This document shows positions 24,013 through 25,942 of a stretch of 25,942 nt of DNA, piece by piece. The stretch covers positions 1 to 25,942 of the forward strand of contig JAURZO010000008.1 of the NCBI GenBank assembly GCA_030653405.1, written 5' to 3'. This DNA comes from Zwartia sp. (GTDB taxonomy: Bacteria; Pseudomonadota; Gammaproteobacteria; Burkholderiales; Burkholderiaceae_B). Position numbers and translations under genes: made by a program. Numbering within the stretch: position 1 is the first letter of the stretch; every line of letters begins with the position of its first letter. The notes below the pieces were generated by a model. It ran no database searches, was not told where the DNA came from, and was given only the letters and a program-made list of their open reading frames with translations.

Positions 24013-24639
24013 ATGCCCATTGAACTCTGGCTAGCCTTTGTCGCCACATCTGCAGTCATTCTGGTCATTCCTGGGCCGACCATCCTCACAGTGATCAGTT
24101 ATTCCATGGCGCATGGTCGTCGGGCGAACGTGCCGCTGATCGCAGCAGTAGCGCTCGGGGATTCAACCGCATTGACTGTCTCGCTCCTCGGTCTTGGCGC
24201 TCTGCTGGCGACCTCAGCGTTCTGGTTCACTGCCGTCAAATGGGTTGGCGGTCTTTACCTGCTTTTCCTCGGCATCAAGCTTCTGCGGGCAGGCATCTCT
24301 AAGGCCGAGTTTGCTACCCCTGCTGCGCCAAGTTCGCGCTGGCGACTGTTCGTCAACACCTACCTGGTCACAGCGCTCAATCCGAAAGGCTTCGTTTTCT
24401 TCGTGGCATTCTTGCCTCAGTTCATCGACTCCAATGTAGGCGTCACAATGCAGCTATGGGTGCTTGGAGTCACGTTTGTGGCCATGGCAATCATCAACGC
24501 TACTTTGTATGCCGTTTGTGCCAGCTCTGCGAGGCGCTTGCTGTCATCTCCTAAGGCCCAACCCCGGTTCAACTTGGCAGGCGGCTCACTGATGTCTATC
24601 GCAGGCGTTTGGGCGATTCTGGCCAAGCGACCAACATAA
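24013..24639 (+). CDS. LysE/RhtB-family amino-acid exporter
   Basis: A 208-residue inner-membrane protein with six hydrophobic segments. The N-terminal LAFVATSAVILVIPGPTILT carries the PGP motif of the LysE superfamily, VKWVGGLYLLFLGIKLLRAG is typical, and TALNPKGFVFFVAFLPQF holds the NPKG motif. Such proteins export amino acids or related small molecules by proton antiport; the substrate here is unknown. AGGAG precedes the ATG. Composition is more GC-rich than the neighbouring DUF2461 gene and the amidohydrolase, so the modules seem to have different sources. A short attC-like sequence begins five bases after its stop codon. Confidence 0.92.
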   Translation: MPIELWLAFVATSAVILVIPGPTILTVISYSMAHGRRANVPLIAAVALGDSTALTVSLLGLGALLATSAFWFTAVKWVGGLYLLFLGIKLLRAGISKAEFATPAAPSSRWRLFVNTYLVTALNPKGFVFFVAFLPQFIDSNVGVTMQLWVLGVTFVAMAIINATLYAVCASSARRLLSSPKAQPRFNLAGGSLMSIAGVWAILAKRPT

Positions 24640-24643
24640 AGGC

Positions 24644-24674
24644 GGCTAGCGCTTCGTTCGGGCCGCTGCCGCTT
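24644..24674 (+). other. Degenerate half of an integron attC-like site (tentative)
   Basis: GGCTAGC, then TTCGTTC, GGGCCGC and GCCGCTT follow the lysE stop. The order and spacing resemble the left half of aadA-type attC sites (GCCTAAC, TTCGTTC, AAGCCG, GCCGCTT), roughly two thirds identical by eye. No matching right half is visible before repeat copy 3. Confidence 0.25.
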
Positions 24675-24698
24675 GATCTGATGATCTTGATAGTAAAG

Positions 24699-24908
24699 AG
24701 GATCGACATCCTCAGGCTCTGGTCGATTCCGCCCCGGGCCACCACTAAATTTATAAAAACTCTAGCGTTCGCGCCGGGGTTTTTGCTTTTGTGGCGCTGT
24801 TTTTATACCGAGCACATGGTTTACAGGTTGGCGACGTCCTTTCGAACAGACAAAACCTAAAACGTCTAGCTACGGGAGGGATGCCTTATGTCGTTCAAAA
24901 CGACTGTA
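24699..24908 (+). repeat. Array repeat copy 3 (segments A and B)
   Basis: It starts AGGATCGACATCCT (24699-24712), then GGTCGATTCCGCCCCGGGCC, ACCACTAAATTTATAAAAAC, the terminator and TTTTATACCGAGCACATGGT. CGTCCTTTCGAACAGAC and ACGTCTAGCTACGG follow. It ends in the palindrome TGTCGTTCAAAACGACTGTA (24889-24908). This is the fullest form of segment B. The 24640-25036 gap is mostly this repeat. Confidence 0.88.
24757..24785 (+). terminator. Terminator in repeat copy 3
   Basis: AAACTCTAGCG, loop TTCG, CGCCGGGGTTTTT. Outer pairs are partly G-T, so it is weaker than the parent, but the inner GCG/CGC stem and T-runs remain. It lies downstream of lysE. Confidence 0.7.
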
Positions 24909-25036
24909 ATGACTCAAATACGGCAGTCAAATATCTCGTAAGGATTGGTAGGTTGTTAAAAAATTATGTCGCTATATTTATTAGTTAAATGCAATTGCGT
25001 TGATCTACCTATCAATTCACACGCTAAAGGAAAAAC
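24909..25036. other. AT-rich leader before the amidohydrolase gene
   Basis: No gene. It contains AT-rich blocks, including a TATATT (about 24972-24977), and the ribosome site AAAGGA just before 25037. A promoter is likely but no good -35/-10 pair stands out. Confidence 0.35.
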
Positions 25037-25942
25037 ATGAAAAATAAGATTTTTTTGGTTCTGCCTATAGTCTCGCTCTGTTTTATTTCTAAGTTGGCAA
25101 TAGCAGAAATACAAATCTTAAAAGCATCCACCATCATTACGATGGATGATAAAAATCCACGGGCCGAGGCGATTGCCTTCGATACAGTAACAAAAAAAAT
25201 TACAGCGATCGGATCACTTGAAAGCGTCAAGAAAACTGCACCCAATGCAAAGATTAAAGATCTTGGAGCGACAGTATTGATGCCTGGCTTTATTGATCCA
25301 CATAATCATCCCGTGCTCTCTGGGATTATTACCCAAGAACCCGCCTATTGGATTGCACCTTACCTTGGCTATAAAACTTGGGCAGATGTTCAAGCGAAAA
25401 TTTTAAAAGCTGACAAAGATGCGGCTCCGGGCGTCGCATTAATTTTTAACGGTCTTGATCGTCTGTTGCAACAAGCACCACTACCAACGCGTGATGTTTT
25501 GGATAAGTTAACTCCAAGCGGTCGGCCGATAGCCATGTTAGATAATTCGGGTCACGCTGTTTACTTCAATACAGCGACCGTAAAAGTTTTAGGTTGGAAG
25601 GACATGAAACCACCGGCAGACCCAGTTGGTGGAAGTTATGGTCGCAATAAGGATGGTACTTCTAATGGAGTGGCCGACGAAGCTGCTGCTGAATTAACAG
25701 TCCTGCCTCCCTTATTTCCAAAAGCCATTCCTCATCCATTGTTATCTGGCGCAAAATGGTACGCCTTAATGGCTAATAATGGAATCACCTCATCCTCTGA
25801 GCATACTTACAACAGTGGTCAATATAAAGCTTATCAAGCTTATGCCTCCGCCCCAGATAACCCTTTAAGAATGCACGTGTACCACATGGCGGTTGACCCA
25901 AGCGCGGCAGAAAAGGTCACTTGGGATGATCCTTCTATGCTG
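25037..25942 (+). CDS. Exported amidohydrolase (YtcJ-like, family 3), cut by window edge
   Basis: 302 codons are open to the window end. A signal peptide is clear: MKNKIFLVLPIVSLCFISKL then AIA, with cleavage before EIQ (residue 24). The N-terminal beta domain (AEIQILKASTIITMDD) and the metal motif GFIDPHNHP (His 89 and His 91) mark the amidohydrolase superfamily. Later segments NSGHAVYFNTATVKVLGW and NNGITSSSEHTYNSG fit YtcJ-like family 3 members. The substrate is unknown. AAAGGA precedes the ATG. Codon use is AT-rich compared with the housekeeping genes, suggesting transfer. It follows repeat copy 3 directly, so it may be another cargo module of the array. Confidence 0.88.
   Translation, partial: MKNKIFLVLPIVSLCFISKLAIAEIQILKASTIITMDDKNPRAEAIAFDTVTKKITAIGSLESVKKTAPNAKIKDLGATVLMPGFIDPHNHPVLSGIITQEPAYWIAPYLGYKTWADVQAKILKADKDAAPGVALIFNGLDRLLQQAPLPTRDVLDKLTPSGRPIAMLDNSGHAVYFNTATVKVLGWKDMKPPADPVGGSYGRNKDGTSNGVADEAAAELTVLPPLFPKAIPHPLLSGAKWYALMANNGITSSSEHTYNSGQYKAYQAYASAPDNPLRMHVYHMAVDPSAAEKVTWDDPSML

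Noticed and set aside
21544..24740. Repeat copies as further tRNA genes
   Set aside because: The acceptor 5' strand and D arm are missing and the anticodon loop is altered, so no cloverleaf can form.
20688..24908. CRISPR array
   Set aside because: Repeats are over 100 bp and spacers are 0.8-1.9 kb with genes; no cas genes are present.

Overview
The window looks like a Burkholderiales (beta-proteobacterial) chromosome, most likely Alcaligenaceae-like. The evidence is the housekeeping set (priA, hemE, atpIBEFHAGDC, hemA-prfA-prmC-grxD-ubiX), a Bug/TctC-type binding protein beside hemA, and Burkholderiales-typical ATP synthase sequences. Base composition is moderate over most of the window and visibly more AT-rich in the last 5 kb. 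I cannot fix the genus from sequence alone.

Layout, left to right. (1) 1-3030, minus strand: the 5' part of priA (cut by the window edge), a 333-bp AT-rich gap with three DnaA-box-like 9-mers, hemE, and a regulator with a degenerate receiver domain and a Fis-type helix-turn-helix. (2) 3128-10695, minus strand: the complete F1Fo ATP synthase operon, with a good promoter candidate upstream of atpI and a strong intrinsic terminator after atpC. (3) 10742-11518, minus: an enoyl-CoA hydratase, divergent from (4) a plus-strand run of an M61 peptidase, mnmH and ttcA, tightly coupled; the last two modify tRNA. (5) 15288-19534, minus: hemA-prfA-prmC-grxD-ubiX, linking the first step of tetrapyrrole synthesis, release factor 1 and its methyltransferase, a CGFS glutaredoxin and flavin prenyltransferase. 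(6) 19666-20646, plus: a secreted solute-binding protein.

(7) 20688 to the window end is the unusual part. An intact tRNA-Phe(GAA) gene and its terminator are followed by three further direct copies of the 3' half of that tRNA (anticodon arm to CCA) plus the same terminator. Two of these copies, like the tRNA locus itself, also carry about 100 bp of shared downstream sequence. The intervals hold small gene modules of different composition: a ParDE-like toxin-antitoxin pair; a RelBE/StbDE pair plus a BrnTA pair with truncated BrnT; and a DUF2461-like gene plus a LysE-type exporter. A periplasmic amidohydrolase follows the last copy and runs off the window. An orphan partial repeat lies between the DUF2461 and lysE genes, and a 19-bp possible repeat scar lies between relE and brnT, so the original number of modules may have been larger. 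No integrase, transposase or resolvase is visible.

The array resembles a cassette array in which tRNA-derived repeats play the spacer role that attC plays in integrons, or a series of decayed tandem insertions at one tRNA attachment site. The mobility mechanism is inference; the repeats themselves are directly visible.
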